64,000 bases of DNA. Origin: Agapetus fuscipes. Taxonomy: Eukaryota; Arthropoda; Insecta; Trichoptera; Glossosomatidae. The stretch is taken from positions 4,154,001 to 4,218,000 of the forward strand of contig OX637344.1 in the NCBI GenBank assembly GCA_951799405.1. Direction: 5' to 3'. A program made the translations under genes and the position numbers. Positions 10,439 through 20,269 of the stretch are shown in pieces. The notes under the pieces were generated by a model, which saw only the letters and a program-made list of their open reading frames with translations, was not told where the DNA came from and did no database searches. The number at the start of each line of letters is the position of its first letter. Within the stretch, counting starts at the first letter, position 1.

Positions 10439-11016
10439 GCCAACCTTTCCTGAGAAGCCTGAATCAATGGCATCTGAAGTGAACTAAGCTCACTATGATT
10501 AAATTAAACTCTTTATGTGTTTCTTTGGTGTTTTACTTTACCAATTAGTTGAATATTTTGTCCAAATTCTATTGTTACTAGGTTAGATGGGTCAAAAATG
10601 GTTATTTTGAAAATTGTGTTTGGTAAGATAATAAAATACTATATTAAATTTTCTTTCTCTTAATTCCTTAATATAGATCCTAAAGAAAGTCAGTGAGAAA
10701 GGACGTCCCCCAAAACCAAGGGGAATGGGAGTAACAGCAATATGAAATTTTGTGCTTTTTTGGCACATTGCGTCCGAACGAAGGCACTAAAAGATTGCGA
10801 CCGACGGAGGGTTAAGATAATTCTTTATACTCGGGATACTACTGGCAGTCACGTAGTGGGAACAAAATAACTTAGAATTGTGTCTGACAACTCATTTCCT
10901 AGACAACCATTCAGCAGAGGTGGCTCTTGAAAAAGGACTCGTGATCTGATAACGAAAATCGCCTTAACCCGTATCTTTGCTGTGAGTTTCAACTCTATAT
11001 TATTATTTATTTATTT

Positions 11017-11326
11017 TTAAGAAATCCTGTGCGGGAGACTCCCTAGATTCTAGAGATTCTAGGGGTCTATGACACTTGTTGTAATGCCGCAGAGATGCAC
11101 GAGCTTGGTCGTCGCTACAAAGCGCCAATACTCAAGCAAGACCCAGTTGCTGTAAGGCTGGATGGACCTTTGGTGACCGGTCATTGGTAAAGGTTTATGA
11201 TTTTTTTAACCCAGCGAGGAGCAAATTTGAAAATATAAATGGTATATTTTTTGTGCTCCGCCTGGATTCGAACCCACAACCTTCCCATTCATAGTCCGCA
11301 ATGTTACCACTGAGCTACGGACCGGT
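11017..11326 (-). repeat. SINE-1, tRNA head only, LINE-E tail
   Basis: On the minus strand: gaccggtccgtagctcagtgg head, B box ggttcgaatcc, SINE-1 body, then the tail ctagggagtctcccgcac.. and cttaaa. There is no 5S head upstream. It shows the LINE-E-type tail on a copy with the plain tRNA head. Confidence 0.82.
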
Positions 11327-11499
11327 CATTATTATGTTAATGTTCTATTTATTTTAAAATTTGTATGAAAAATTGTAAACGTGATTATCTTTTCAATGTT
11401 TTTTTTTTCATTTTCAATAATTTTACTTATGTTTGTGGTCTGTAGGTTAACGCTTTAGACTCGATACCAAAAAGTTTTTGCTTCAAATTTAGTTCAAAG

Positions 11500-11612
11500 G
11501 TCGACTGGTCCGTAAGTCTAGTGATAACGCTTTGGACTCGTAAATGGAAGGTTGTGGGTTCGAATTCCGGCGAAGCACAAAAATATACCGTTTATATTTC
11601 AAATATCAAATA
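11500..11612 (+). repeat. SINE-1 5' piece
   Basis: Head gactggtccgtaagtctagtg, ggttcgaattccgg and the first body bases. It ends where a second SINE-1 head begins at 11614, giving two heads in tandem. Confidence 0.78.
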
Positions 11613-11613
11613 T

Positions 11614-11848
11614 GACCGATCCGTAGTTCAGTGGTACTACTTCGGACTCTGAATGGAAGGTTGTGGGTTCGAATCCCGGCAGAGCACAAAAAATATACCA
11701 TTTGTACTTTCAAGTTTACTTTTCGCTGGGTTAAAAAATTCATAAACCTTTACCAATGACCGGTCATCAAACGTCCATCCAGTCTTACAGCAACTGGGTA
11801 TTGCTAGAGAATTGGCGCTTTGTAGCGACGACGACCAAGCTCGTAAAA
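11614..11848 (+). repeat. SINE-1 copy without tail
   Basis: Head gaccgatccgtagttcagtgg, anticodon-like segment damaged, B box ggttcgaatccc, body to gaccaagctcgt. It then passes directly into a SINE-2 head at about 11853. Confidence 0.82.
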
Positions 11849-12115
11849 AGGTCGGTAGCTCTATTGGTATAATTCTTGCATTCCATGCCGAGAGCAAGGG
11901 TTCGATCTCAAGGCTTACTCAGCCTTTACAAGAAATGAGAACCTAGCTGGGAAACCCCCACTTCAACTGAAAGTGGTTGGTGTGAGGCCGGCCCCCTAAC
12001 CCGTACAAATAAATAGGTCCCGAATCACCACATGCAACCCCTTCGGGGATAACGCAGGCAAGAAGTTACACTATATGTGTAGCTTAGTTGCGTTGCGTAG
12101 TTGCGTTGCTCTCGC
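11849..12115 (+). repeat. SINE-2 copy
   Basis: Plus-strand copy: ggtcggtagctctattgg head, cttgcattccatgccgagag, ggttcgatctc, then the body aagaaatgagaacc... and 3' end tgtgtagcttagttgcgttg. A segment between head and body (the usual evidence of 'gggtgtcagaaatgat') is deleted. Confidence 0.82.
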
Positions 12116-12551
12116 TGGATGAAACAGCTAACCCTTATTACTTTTATTCTTCTTATTACATTTCCATCCCATATAATAAAATGGTGACTTTTGGCAAAGG
12201 CAATTTTTCAGTTTCATCGCCCTGCCGATATTTTTACGGCTCACGTATGACGCCCATTTCCTCGAAGGCGGCACATAAAAAAGGTTCCAAATCGTTTCTA
12301 CATAATTTCTCTCCCGGCCTAATTCAAATTCGGCGCAATGAAAGGCGGAGGGAGTGTGCGGCGGTAAAGGTCCCATTTTTTTTTCTTCGCAGGGCTTACT
12401 TACGCCCACACACGTGATGAAATGAAAAGCTTTCGTGACGTCACTTGTCCGATTCTTGCGGAGAAAAGGCGGCTTGAATACCTCACTCTTTTTATTTTAT
12501 TTCAGTCTATAAAAGGTACGCAATGTCATTAGAACAACAAAGAGCGAATCG
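12116..12551. other. Unassigned stretch with a CRE-like site
   Basis: Open frames of 93-109 codons exist here but overlap each other on opposite strands and show no domain. gtgacgtcac at 12435-12444 is a palindromic CRE-type word. Confidence 0.35.
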
Positions 12552-12840
12552 TCAACGCAACTAAAAAAAATGCAACTAAGTGTACTTTCTTACCGAAGGG
12601 GTCGCATGCAATGGGGAACCCATTTATTTTTTGGGGTAAGGAGGCCGGCCTCACACCAACCACTTCAGTTGAAATGTGGGTTTCCAGCTCCCAAGGGGGA
12701 CAGTTCTCATTTCTTGTGAAGGTTGTGTAGTTACACCTTGCCGACATTTATTTCGGATTTGAAATATACACCCTCGGTGAGGATCGAACTCTTGCTCTTG
12801 GCATGGAATGCAATCATTCTACCAACTGAGCTATCTACCA
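12552..12840 (-). repeat. SINE-2 copy
   Basis: From caacgcaactaaaaaaaatgc to gagctatctaccagac. Head and body landmarks are all present in reverse. Confidence 0.8.
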
Positions 12841-12844
12841 GACT

Positions 12845-13076
12845 TTCTACGAGCTTGGTCATCGCTACAAAGAGCCAATTCTCAAGCAAAACCCAGTTGC
12901 TGTAAGGCTGAATGGACCTTTGGTGACCGGTATTTGGTTAAGGTTTATGAAGTGCTCAACCCAGCAAAGAGCGTAACGGTACCTACCTATGTTTTTGTGC
13001 TCCGCTAGGATTCGAATCCACAAACTTCCATTTACGAGTGCGAAGTGTTACCACTGGACTACTGACCAGGCCGTAA
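12845..13076 (-). repeat. SINE-1 copy, truncated 3'
   Basis: Minus strand: head at 13055-13076 (ggcctggtcagtagtccagtgg), ggattcgaatcctagcgg, body to cgatgaccaagctcgtag. No tail is present; it abuts the SINE-2 head. Confidence 0.78.
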
Positions 13077-13077
13077 T

Positions 13078-13215
13078 AAATTATTCATTAATAATTACCC
13101 AATGGCATCTGCTGAACCAGGGTCCAACTTATTGTCGATAGGACACGGCGCAGGCGGGGCTTGAACTTGCAATGGTTTTAATGAGCCGAAACCTTATTCG
13201 CTCGATCATATCAGC
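13078..13215 (-). repeat. SINE-3 copy
   Basis: Reverse of the SINE-3 order: a tRNA-like head (gagcgaataaggtttcgg, caagttcaagccccgcc), then gtgtcctatcgacaataag, ttggaccctggttcagcag and ttgggtaattattaatg. Confidence 0.7.
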
Positions 13216-13263
13216 GACGTATTTCTAAGTACAACGAAAAAACACTCTACGATCTTCCATGTT

Positions 13264-13580
13264 AGTACAGCCAACTATACTGTTACTGTAACTCTGTCGC
13301 CATTCCACTAGGAGTAGCCAAAGCCTCTTCAGAGTTGCCTCTATTTCTTTATATCTTTACAGACCTCTTTCAATTCATTCATATCCATCACCTTTTTCAT
13401 GTATTTTCTTTTACGCTCACTTTCTATACCCGATTCTTTCACAATCTCTTCAATCTGATCACGCCATGCTTTTCTCGTCGTCCCTTACTTCTTTTTTCTT
13501 TCACATTACCTACCTCTGTATACATATTTTGCCAGTCTATCATCATTCATTCTTTCCATATGCCTAAACCATCTATTTAG
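13264..13580 (-). pseudogene. LINE-B (RTE-like) C-terminus, broken
   Basis: Minus-strand similarity to the better copy at 60440-60812: rattcattcatatccatcacc, gtattttcttttacgctcac, caatctgatcac.cca. In this copy stops and indels break the frame. At its 3' end both copies carry gttactgtaactctgtcgcc, a short TAACTG-type tail. Confidence 0.75.
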
Positions 13581-13729
13581 TAAGTCAATTAGGTAGGTAT
13601 GTACCTAAAATTTAGGCCTTACACACTTCATCTTGGTTTTTCTATACCCCTATTAAGGGCACATGTAACAGGCCGGTTGAACTTTTTCGTTGAAAGCACG
13701 AACTTCAACGCACGTGCTTCATAAAACCC

Positions 13730-13885
13730 TACGCTTAAACTCAACTACAGCGTTTACCTAAAAAATCATGAAAACTAAAACGTCCACTAAAAGCGCTGCT
13801 TGAGTTTCTATATATTTATTTATTTATTAAGACTATGGTTGAGTTTTAGCGCAATTTTTTATACTTGGGTTGGAGTACCTTTTTA
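13730..13885. mobile_element. MITE-P, worn copy
   Basis: Shares with 22527-22690 the stretch atgaaaactaaa.c..cactaa.agtgctgct and the following catattcca-like centre. The ends are diverged (gtttaaactcaac..., ggttgagttttagcgc..tatacttggg). Confidence 0.45.
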
Positions 13886-14282
13886 TAACGGACTTGAAAT
13901 GTTCATCCCAATGTTACCTGCTATCATTTGAGTAGTATAAAACCAAAAGTGGAAATCTAGGATTTTTTTAGAAAATTAAATAAATGTATTAATACACAGA
14001 AAATGATTTTCTCGTCATTTCCATATGTTTAACTCACTTTAAAAAAATAATTTAGATTGCCCCTTTTGGTACTATCCTAGTCATTTGTTCAATTTAGCTC
14101 ATCTTTTTGGGTGCTAAAAAACATAAAAAATATTACGTCAGTTCTAGTGTGAATATCTCTATGTAATACAAAGATCTACTTTCTTTCTTCATACTTTCGT
14201 CAATAGGTACATTCTTATGGAATAACAAAAAAATTTGAGAAGGCTCATAATCTTTTTCAATTATTTTCAGATTTAAAGATGG

Positions 14283-14785
14283 GTGTGAGGCTGAGTGCTC
14301 GCACTGTAAAAAATGGTTCACATTGCCAATGTCACGCCTGTTTCAGAGAAGGTCGGCGTTCATTTGAGGTTTGTAAGCAGGTACATATGCAGCATTTGTA
14401 AACGCAAACTTGCATATGTCTATAAGTGTTTTTAGGCTTTCATGGCCGGTTTCAGATGATGATGATGATGATAAGGATGTAGAATCCATTCCGGGCTTGT
14501 AGACCATGTAGGCTGCTGCATCAATAATTGTAGGCTGCTTTTTTCTTTTTTCTTTTTGGAAGGCTGCTACGTTTCGTCAGTGACGTACGACTGACTTCTT
14601 CAGGGCTTTTACTTCGATTGAAAACAAAATAAAGCAGCCTACAATTATTGAACATGGTCTACAAGCCCGGAATGGATTCTACATCCTTATCATCATAATT
14701 TGCATACGTCTGTTTGTGGGCATGCATTTAATTTGTGTTTTAAATGTTTATACATCCCTTTGCAACTTAGATTGTAGATAATTAT
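14283..14785 (+). repeat. tail-A copy split by a foldback element
   Basis: 5' half 14283-14420 (gtgaggctgagtgctcgcac..., tttcagagaaggtcggc) and 3' half 14699-14785 (ttgcatacgtctgtttgtgg ... gcaacttagattg). ttgcatatgtct and ttgcatacgtct repeat at the junctions. Confidence 0.75.
14421..14698. mobile_element. Foldback element in tail-A
   Basis: Arms gatgataaggatgtagaatc..gcttgtagaccatg..aataattgtaggctgct (from 14463) and the reverse (to about 14694) are near-perfect over 60 bases, apart from a 12-base indel (taggctgctgca) in the left arm. The interior has gtttcgtcagtgacg. Flanked by a roughly 12-base direct repeat. Superfamily unknown. Confidence 0.75.
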
Positions 14786-14947
14786 TAAGAGTATTTAGTA
14801 TTTCAAATTAGAAAATTCCGAGTGATTTTTTTTATAAGACACGTTCAAATACCTGTATTTGACTAAACAAATCGATATTTTTTTCATTAATTGTTCATTT
14901 TATATACTTAAGTAAATGCCTATTATATTTATTATTCCTGTCAATTC

Positions 14948-15095
14948 CAAACCCATTTTAGGGAAGGGCGAGAAGAGTTTCATGGTTTATGCTCATTAGA
15001 GATTTGTTTTTTTTTATGTACACATGCGGCATTTGTAAGCGTTAACTTACACGCGTCTAATTTGGGTTTAAATCTTAAATGTAAATATATCTACC
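14948..15095 (+). repeat. tail-A copy, truncated and diverged
   Basis: Words cccattttagggaagggcg, gagtttcatggtttatgctc, cacatgcggcatttgtaagcg and cacgcgtct match the middle of tail-A. Confidence 0.6.
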
Positions 15096-15107
15096 TTAGT
15101 CGCTAGG

Positions 15108-15330
15108 ATGGTCATTGGTCAAGGGGCTAAAGCGTTGACACTCGAATTTGCCAAACGCCGGTTCGAGTCCGGCCTTGTCCTATCGACAATAACTTCGACC
15201 CTGGTTCAATAGATGTTATTGCATACACACAAGCTTCTTCTTTCGCATGAAGACAACTCACCAGGCAAAATAGGTTCGTGAATTGCATTTCTCTTCACAA
15301 ACCTTTTTTAAAACAAAAATCTTTGTTGCT
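15108..15330 (+). repeat. SINE-3 copy
   Basis: Head atggtcattggtcaaggggc...ggttcgagtccgg (box A and B remnants), body gtcctatcgacaataacttc, ccctggttcaatag, attgcatacacacaagcttc, tgaattgcatttctcttcac. The best copy for recognising the family. Confidence 0.75.
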
Positions 15331-16139
15331 TATTTTTTATAATGGAAGACCATGTTCAAAACATAAGATTCCTTCGGTGTTATTCATACACAGGTAGGTA
15401 ATCCATGGCTCAACCACCACCTAACGTGAAATTTCCATACAAAAAAACCATAATCCACGTATCAAATGTGTTGTGAATAGTACTGTTTATGTTTTGGAGA
15501 CTAAAAATAACTGTACACCATTTATCATCATAATCACTTGATGATTTTAATTAAAACTGTGTTCACCCCAAGGCATTTTGTTCAGTCAGCGTTTCGTCCT
15601 AAGGGCGCGTGAATTACATCCTAGATGTACCCCAATTGGCATCAGTACCCCAAAGTTTATAACTTTACTTTTGCGTTTTTACAAAAAGTGAAGGAAACTA
15701 AAACTATCTCTAGATAAGCGCTATTTTAACTTAGGTAAACGTGAGGTTTTATCATTGTGTTATAATATAGAGGAGTAGAAACTAACTTACGGCATTGATA
15801 CATTCTATGGGGCACACTTGTCCCCAGTCCTGTCAAACACAGTATAGTGGTGTTGTCATAGAAAACATGTTCTTACCTGTTAAATTCTATGTTTTGTCGA
15901 TTTTTTCCATTGTGTATTTCGACACACAATAATAAAAAATGCTTTAATCTCTTAAAATAATGTTTTAAAATTGTTAAAATTACGTTTTAAAATTGACAGA
16001 TTTACCGATCAAAAGATTTATAACGCGTACGCAAAATATTCTCCCAGGCGTGAGAATCAAAAGTACCATTTTTCTCGAAAAATTTCGTTGTATCCAGTTT
16101 TTTTATAACAACGAAGATATAGCGTTTTCGTTCCTTTTT
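15331..16139. other. Unassigned AT-rich stretch
   Basis: No coding frame, RNA gene or repeat of the families above is seen. Confidence 0.45.
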
Positions 16140-16206
16140 ACTCAACCTTTCTCAGTCCACTCCTGGACGTAGGTCTCCTCCAATCCTCTCAATTTCTGTA
16201 TATTCG
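16140..16206 (-). pseudogene. LINE-C C-terminal scrap
   Basis: On the minus strand it reads LEETYVQEWTEKG-stop, the end of RTE-like LINE proteins. The LINE-A copy begins immediately beyond it, possibly inserted into it. Confidence 0.6.
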
Positions 16207-16227
16207 CTGCTGTATTCAGCTCATATT

Positions 16228-17499
16228 AAGGTGATTATAAAAAATGTGATTCTGACTACTAGTGAAAGGATTTCCGATATACAGTCCGGATTTATGGCCG
16301 GTAGAGGCTGTGTTGATCAGATTTTTACTCTACGACAACTTGTTGAAAAACAATTGTCGGTGAGGCGGAAGCTGTTCACGGCCTTTTTAGATCTGGAAAA
16401 GGCTTTTGACTCAGTAGACAGAGGTATGTTATGGGATGTTTTGAAAGCATACGGAGTGAATGGGGCTCTCCTAGGTGCGGTGCATGCCAACTATGAAAAT
16501 AGTAAGGCATGTGTTCGTATTGATGGTGAGTATAGCGAGTGGTTTGAAGTTTATAAGCGTGTGAGGCAAGGATGTGTGATGAGTCCATGGCTATTTAACA
16601 TAGTCATGGACAAGTGTGTCAGAGATGCTAGACTTAATGATTGTGGATTGATGATAGGAGAGAGCAAAGTGAGTGTTCTACTGTATGCAGATGATGCAGT
16701 TCTTGTATCTGATTCAGCAGTAGAATTGCAAACAATGCTCTCTAGATTGAATGAAGCTTTGTTAGGTAACCATCTGAAGTTGAATGCAAGTAAGACGAAA
16801 GTATTGATTTTTGAAAGAGATGATGAAAGTATGAATTATGAATTTAAAATTAATGGAATGAATGTTGATGTCGTAAATGAGTTTGTATACCTGGGAAGTA
16901 AGTTTGAAAAAGATGGAAGAATGACCGGTGAATTTGAAAGAAGAGTAATGAAGGGCAGGTGTGTACTGGGTGCCACAGCTTGTATCGCCAAAAATCAAAA
17001 CATATCAAAAAATGCTCGATTGGCGGTACGCAGTGGCATACTTTTACCCACCTTGATGTATGGAAGCGAGGCCTGGACGGTGAATGAAAGTGAAATTAGT
17101 AAAGTCCATACTGTTGAAATGGACTTTCTAAGAAGTATGATTGGGAAAAAACGGAGTGACAGGGTGAGGAATGATTTTGTAAGAGAAGAATGTGGTGCAA
17201 GAGAAAGTGTGAAAGTGAAGATTAAAAGAAGTTTGTTAAGATGGTTTGGGCATATGGAGAGAATGAATGAGGAAAGACTGACGAAGAAAGTATATGTTGG
17301 TAGAATAGATGGATGTCGTGGTAGAGGAAGACCGAGAAAGGTATGGATGGACCAAATATCCGAAATTGCGAATGAATGGAATATCCAGAGTCATAATAAA
17401 AGAAGAGCTTGTATGAAGAAGGTTATGACTCTGGAGGAAATGAAAGAAGTATGTAAGGACAGAAAGAAATGGCGGTTGATCTGTAATGTTGGCGGCTAG
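16228..17499 (+). CDS. LINE-A reverse transcriptase, RTE-like, 5'-truncated
   Basis: A 423-codon frame, open from the truncation point to a stop at 17497. It copies the element's RNA into DNA at the insertion site. Visible RT motifs: GFMAGRGCVDQ (fingers), TAFLDLEKAFDSVDR (motif A Asp), RQGCVMSPWLFNIV (motif B), LLYADDAVLV (motif C, catalytic Asp pair), NEFVYLGSKFEKDGR (motif E). After these come WFGHMERMNEERLTKKVY and GRPRKVWMDQ, the conserved post-RT region. The APE-type endonuclease and first RT blocks are missing, and the first codon GTG is not a real start. So this is a dead-on-arrival copy with an unbroken frame, hence young. Its order and motifs fit the RTE/BovB-like group; exact clade not established. 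Confidence 0.88.
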   Translation, partial: KVIIKNVILTTSERISDIQSGFMAGRGCVDQIFTLRQLVEKQLSVRRKLFTAFLDLEKAFDSVDRGMLWDVLKAYGVNGALLGAVHANYENSKACVRIDGEYSEWFEVYKRVRQGCVMSPWLFNIVMDKCVRDARLNDCGLMIGESKVSVLLYADDAVLVSDSAVELQTMLSRLNEALLGNHLKLNASKTKVLIFERDDESMNYEFKINGMNVDVVNEFVYLGSKFEKDGRMTGEFERRVMKGRCVLGATACIAKNQNISKNARLAVRSGILLPTLMYGSEAWTVNESEISKVHTVEMDFLRSMIGKKRSDRVRNDFVREECGARESVKVKIKRSLLRWFGHMERMNEERLTKKVYVGRIDGCRGRGRPRKVWMDQISEIANEWNIQSHNKRRACMKKVMTLEEMKEVCKDRKKWRLICNVGG

Positions 17500-17599
17500 G
17501 GTTTATTAAATTGGAATTTGTTTTTGTTTGTAAATGGATATTTTGTATTTGGATATTATTATTTAATGATGTATAAAATGTAATTTGTCGTGTGTGTGT

Positions 17600-17862
17600 G
17601 TTCCTTGACTTATAGGTTGGTATGCGGCTGACCACCCATGCTGTAAAAATGGTTCACTTTGCCAATGTCACCCCTGTCTCAGGGAAGGACGGCAAGAGTT
17701 GCAGGGTGTATGTCCATTTGAGATTTGGTTTTTATGTTGTAGGTTCACATGAGGCATGTGCAAGCGCGAACTTGTACGTGTCTGGTTGTGAGAATGCATG
17801 TAATGTGAATCTCCAATGTAACATATCCTTGCAACTTAGATTAGATTAGATTAGATTAGATT
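17600..17862 (+). repeat. tail-A as 3' end of LINE-A
   Basis: After the stop and about 100 bases of 3' UTR ending in gtgtgtgtgt, tail-A begins ttccttgacttatagg and ends in four copies of gatta. The same arrangement at 25155 shows that tail-A belongs to the LINE-A 3' UTR. Confidence 0.9.
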
Positions 17863-17865
17863 CAG

Positions 17866-18090
17866 CCATCCGTGTCTGTTTATAGTTTCCTTGATGTCGT
17901 CCAGTCACCTCAGGTGGGGTCTCCACACTTTCCACTTGGGTATCCTAGGCCGTCACTGGACGAACCTTTTCGGCCACCTGTCATGGTCCTGCCTCGCGCT
18001 ATGACCAGCCCAGCGCCACTTTAAGCAGGCCACTCGCTGTATGACATATCGTCCCCTTAATGCTTGTTTGTCTTATGTCCATCAGAGGTA
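17866..18090 (-). pseudogene. LINE-C (RTE-like) C-terminal fragment
   Basis: On the minus strand it reads LKWRWAGHSARQDHDRWPKR, then RPRIPKWKV.RPHLR and LDDIKETIN. It has stops and a frameshift. It parallels the fragment at 42210-42710 (RIVQWLPKMSKRRIDRLQLR). Confidence 0.75.
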
Positions 18091-18507
18091 ATTTCACATG
18101 AGCAATGTTTGCATGTCTACTGGACCAATGTGTCTTTTAACAACTGGAAATTGATTTTAAAAATATTAAAAAAAAACTCTCGCATTATCTAATTTTACGT
18201 TTTTTTAGCTCAGATTATGTTAAATGATACGATTTTTAAGACAGCTTTATTGAAAGGTCGTCTTTGAATCAAATCGTAGAAAAGCCAAGCAAGCACAGGG
18301 GAGACGACATTTTGTATAGTGTCTATTTTCATTAAAATAGTCTCAAGTCCACAGATATCATGAGTCAATGGGTTCGTACTTGGGGTGTAGAGGTCCCAAA
18401 GCCCAGCGACCCTAAACAAAAGGGTTTAATTCGTTGCTTAATAAGCGCATTTGCAACTACAGACCGATTCCCCGGTTTGCGCTTGTGTCGGAATTAGAGG
18501 AGAAATA

Positions 18508-18590
18508 ATGGCGCGGAAGGGAAATTGGCTGTGCAAAATAATTGCCGTACTATTAACTCTAAGTTTTATGTATTATGTACTTATGTGCAG
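18508..18590 (+). CDS. Candidate first exon, type II membrane protein
   Basis: Begins ATG and reads MARKGNWLCKIIAVLLTLSF then MYYVLMC, followed at once by CAG|gtacgt, a strong splice donor. A short basic start and a single hydrophobic segment (residues about 8-26) are typical of a signal anchor, as in Golgi enzymes. Unspliced, the frame closes after 42 codons. No downstream exon is recognised in the window, so the gene is unproven; a chance hydrophobic frame is the main alternative. Confidence 0.35.
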
Positions 18591-18659
18591 GTACGTTTTC
18601 TTCTCTTTCCTTTTTTAGATCGAAGATCTGTTGATTACGGAACTCCCTCCTGTGATGCA

Positions 18660-19461
18660 GAAGACCAGTTGGTAGTTGACTCTGGTTGACTCTGGCAGTC
18701 TGGTATATCGTGTGCTACGATTCGCATTAACCTACTCTTCCTCATGCTCTTCCTCTACATGGTCCCTCCAGAACCGTCTCCTCTTTCTGCTCCATCTAAA
18801 GATGTCTTTAATCAAGTCACATTCTTTTGATTTGTACGTCTTTAAAGTTACATGTTTCTTGATTTTAAACTTTAACTAACATAATGTTTTCTAGGTTTTT
18901 TTAGAAAAAGTCAGTTTATATTCACACTTATAGATCTTCACAAAAATTATAATAAGTAGAGATATTTGAATGAACTAAATGAACTAAAAACAAAACTTTC
19001 TTTTTTGGCCCTTCGGGGTCAGCAAGAAAGTAGAAATACTGATATAATCAAACAAAATGATTAAAAAATAAACAAGAATCTGTAATCTGGAGTTTTCTTT
19101 TTGATGCTAAAACTAAATCCTATTCTTTATTCCACTCAAATAGAAAATATACAAAAATAAAAGGAAAAATGTCACATCCACGTACGTACATAAAAATAAC
19201 AAAAAAAAACTCTGCGGTCTGCAAACAAATACAGGTTTACGTTTCTGTATTTGGATTTTCATTTTCCGTTCGCTGGAAATTCATTTTCATTGAAATGCAA
19301 AACCAAAAATATTGATTCCACAAAAAAATACTTTGGCATTAAATTCCGAAATTGAATACGAGGAAAAACATTTCATTCATTTGAGGTTTTTGTATTTACA
19401 TTTTCATTCACATTGAGTGACAGCGTCGAGTGAATGAAAATACCATCTGAAAATATCAAAT
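18660..19461. other. Unassigned AT-rich stretch
   Basis: Short overlapping frames only; nothing with coding character. Confidence 0.4.
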
Positions 19462-19748
19462 GACCGGTCCGTAGTCAAGTGGTTAGCGCTTTGCTTTCGT
19501 AAATAGAAGGTCTTGGGTTGGAATTCTGGCAAAGTACAAAAAATATATCATTTATATTTTCAAATACGCTGGTTTGAAAAATTCATATACCTTTACCTAA
19601 GACTGTTCACTAAATGGTCAACCAGCCTTACAGCAAACTGGGGTCTTGCTTGAGATTTGCCGCTTTTTATAGCGATGCCCAAGCTCGCAGAGGGCTCTTG
19701 AGGTGTGATTCACACACAAACAGCGCCCACCAAATAAATCGTCCTAAC
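19462..19748 (+). repeat. SINE-1 with LINE-D-type tail
   Basis: Head gaccggtccgtagtcaagtgg, body, then agggctcttgaggtgtgatt, acaaacagcgcccaccaaat. The tail equals the 3' end of the L2-like LINE-D seen at 20270-20400. It lies tail-to-tail with the minus-strand copy that follows. Confidence 0.85.
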
Positions 19749-19751
19749 ATT

Positions 19752-19953
19752 TTGTTCTCCGCCGGGATTCGAATCCAGAATCTTCCATTTACGAGTCCGA
19801 AGTGTAGCCACTGGACTACGGACCGGTCCAAGAAATGCCAACAACACGCGGTGTACCTAGCGGTCACCCATCCAAGTAGCATCCGCGCCCAATGTTGCTT
19901 AACTTTGGTTATCTGATGAGGACCGGTGCTTTCAACATGGTATCGTCGTTGAC
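19752..19953 (-). repeat. SINE-1 with 5S head, 3'-truncated
   Basis: On the minus strand: a 5S-like head from 19953 (gtcaacgacgataccatgtt ... tacttggatgggtgaccgc) to about 19837, then the tRNA-like head ggaccggtccgtagtccagtgg, ggattcgaatcccggcgg, and truncation. This is the third 5S-headed copy in the window and it keeps the more normal gggtgaccgc box. Confidence 0.85.
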
Positions 19954-20269
19954 AAAATACCAACCTAACCTATAAGACCTAAAAGACAATATATAACCTA
20001 TAAGTCAAGAAACATTCCTTTGAGATAAATCATTGACTGTTACTAAGTACACAAGTAGTACAGGAGAATGGTACCTATCTGTAGCGCTGTGTGCAGGGGT
20101 TCAACACTGCAGTATTCCGAATTAATCCACTTTGCTGGGTCTCACGGTAGTCACGCTCTGTTGCCTGGACTACTCTCCCCATAGTCTGTACAATAATACG
20201 GGATCAGGGGGGAAGCGCATTCACTATTAACTGGGCAATCCACCAATGCGCACATTCAGCAACTTTAAT

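Larger units (their letters stand above)
9789..10811. mobile_element. piggyBac-type non-autonomous element, 1023 bp
   Basis: Perfect 16-bp inverted ends CCCTCCGTCGGTCGCA (9789-9804; reverse at 10796-10811), directly flanked by TTAA on both sides (9785-9788, 10812-10815). TTAA duplication with CCC ends is diagnostic of piggyBac elements. Subterminal gcaaaaaaagcac / gtgcttttttggcac are also inverted. There is no transposase; the 115-codon minus-strand frame across the left half has no recognisable domain. A 5S-tRNA SINE-1 is inserted within. Confidence 0.88.
9657..10850. mobile_element. Palindromic MITE-P copy, host of two nested insertions
   Basis: The outer sequence (9657-9784, resuming 10816-10850) matches other MITE-P copies at 22527, 49812, 54371 and a worn one near 13730. 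Shared words are aactc.cct.gatcgcgta, a centre like 'catacatttt', and an inverted right half ending tatactcggg. The TTAA-flanked element 9789-10811 interrupts its right arm. Confidence 0.7.

Noticed and set aside
12088..12417. 109-codon plus and 93-codon minus frames
   Set aside because: Overlap each other, start inside a SINE-2 tail, and show no protein features.
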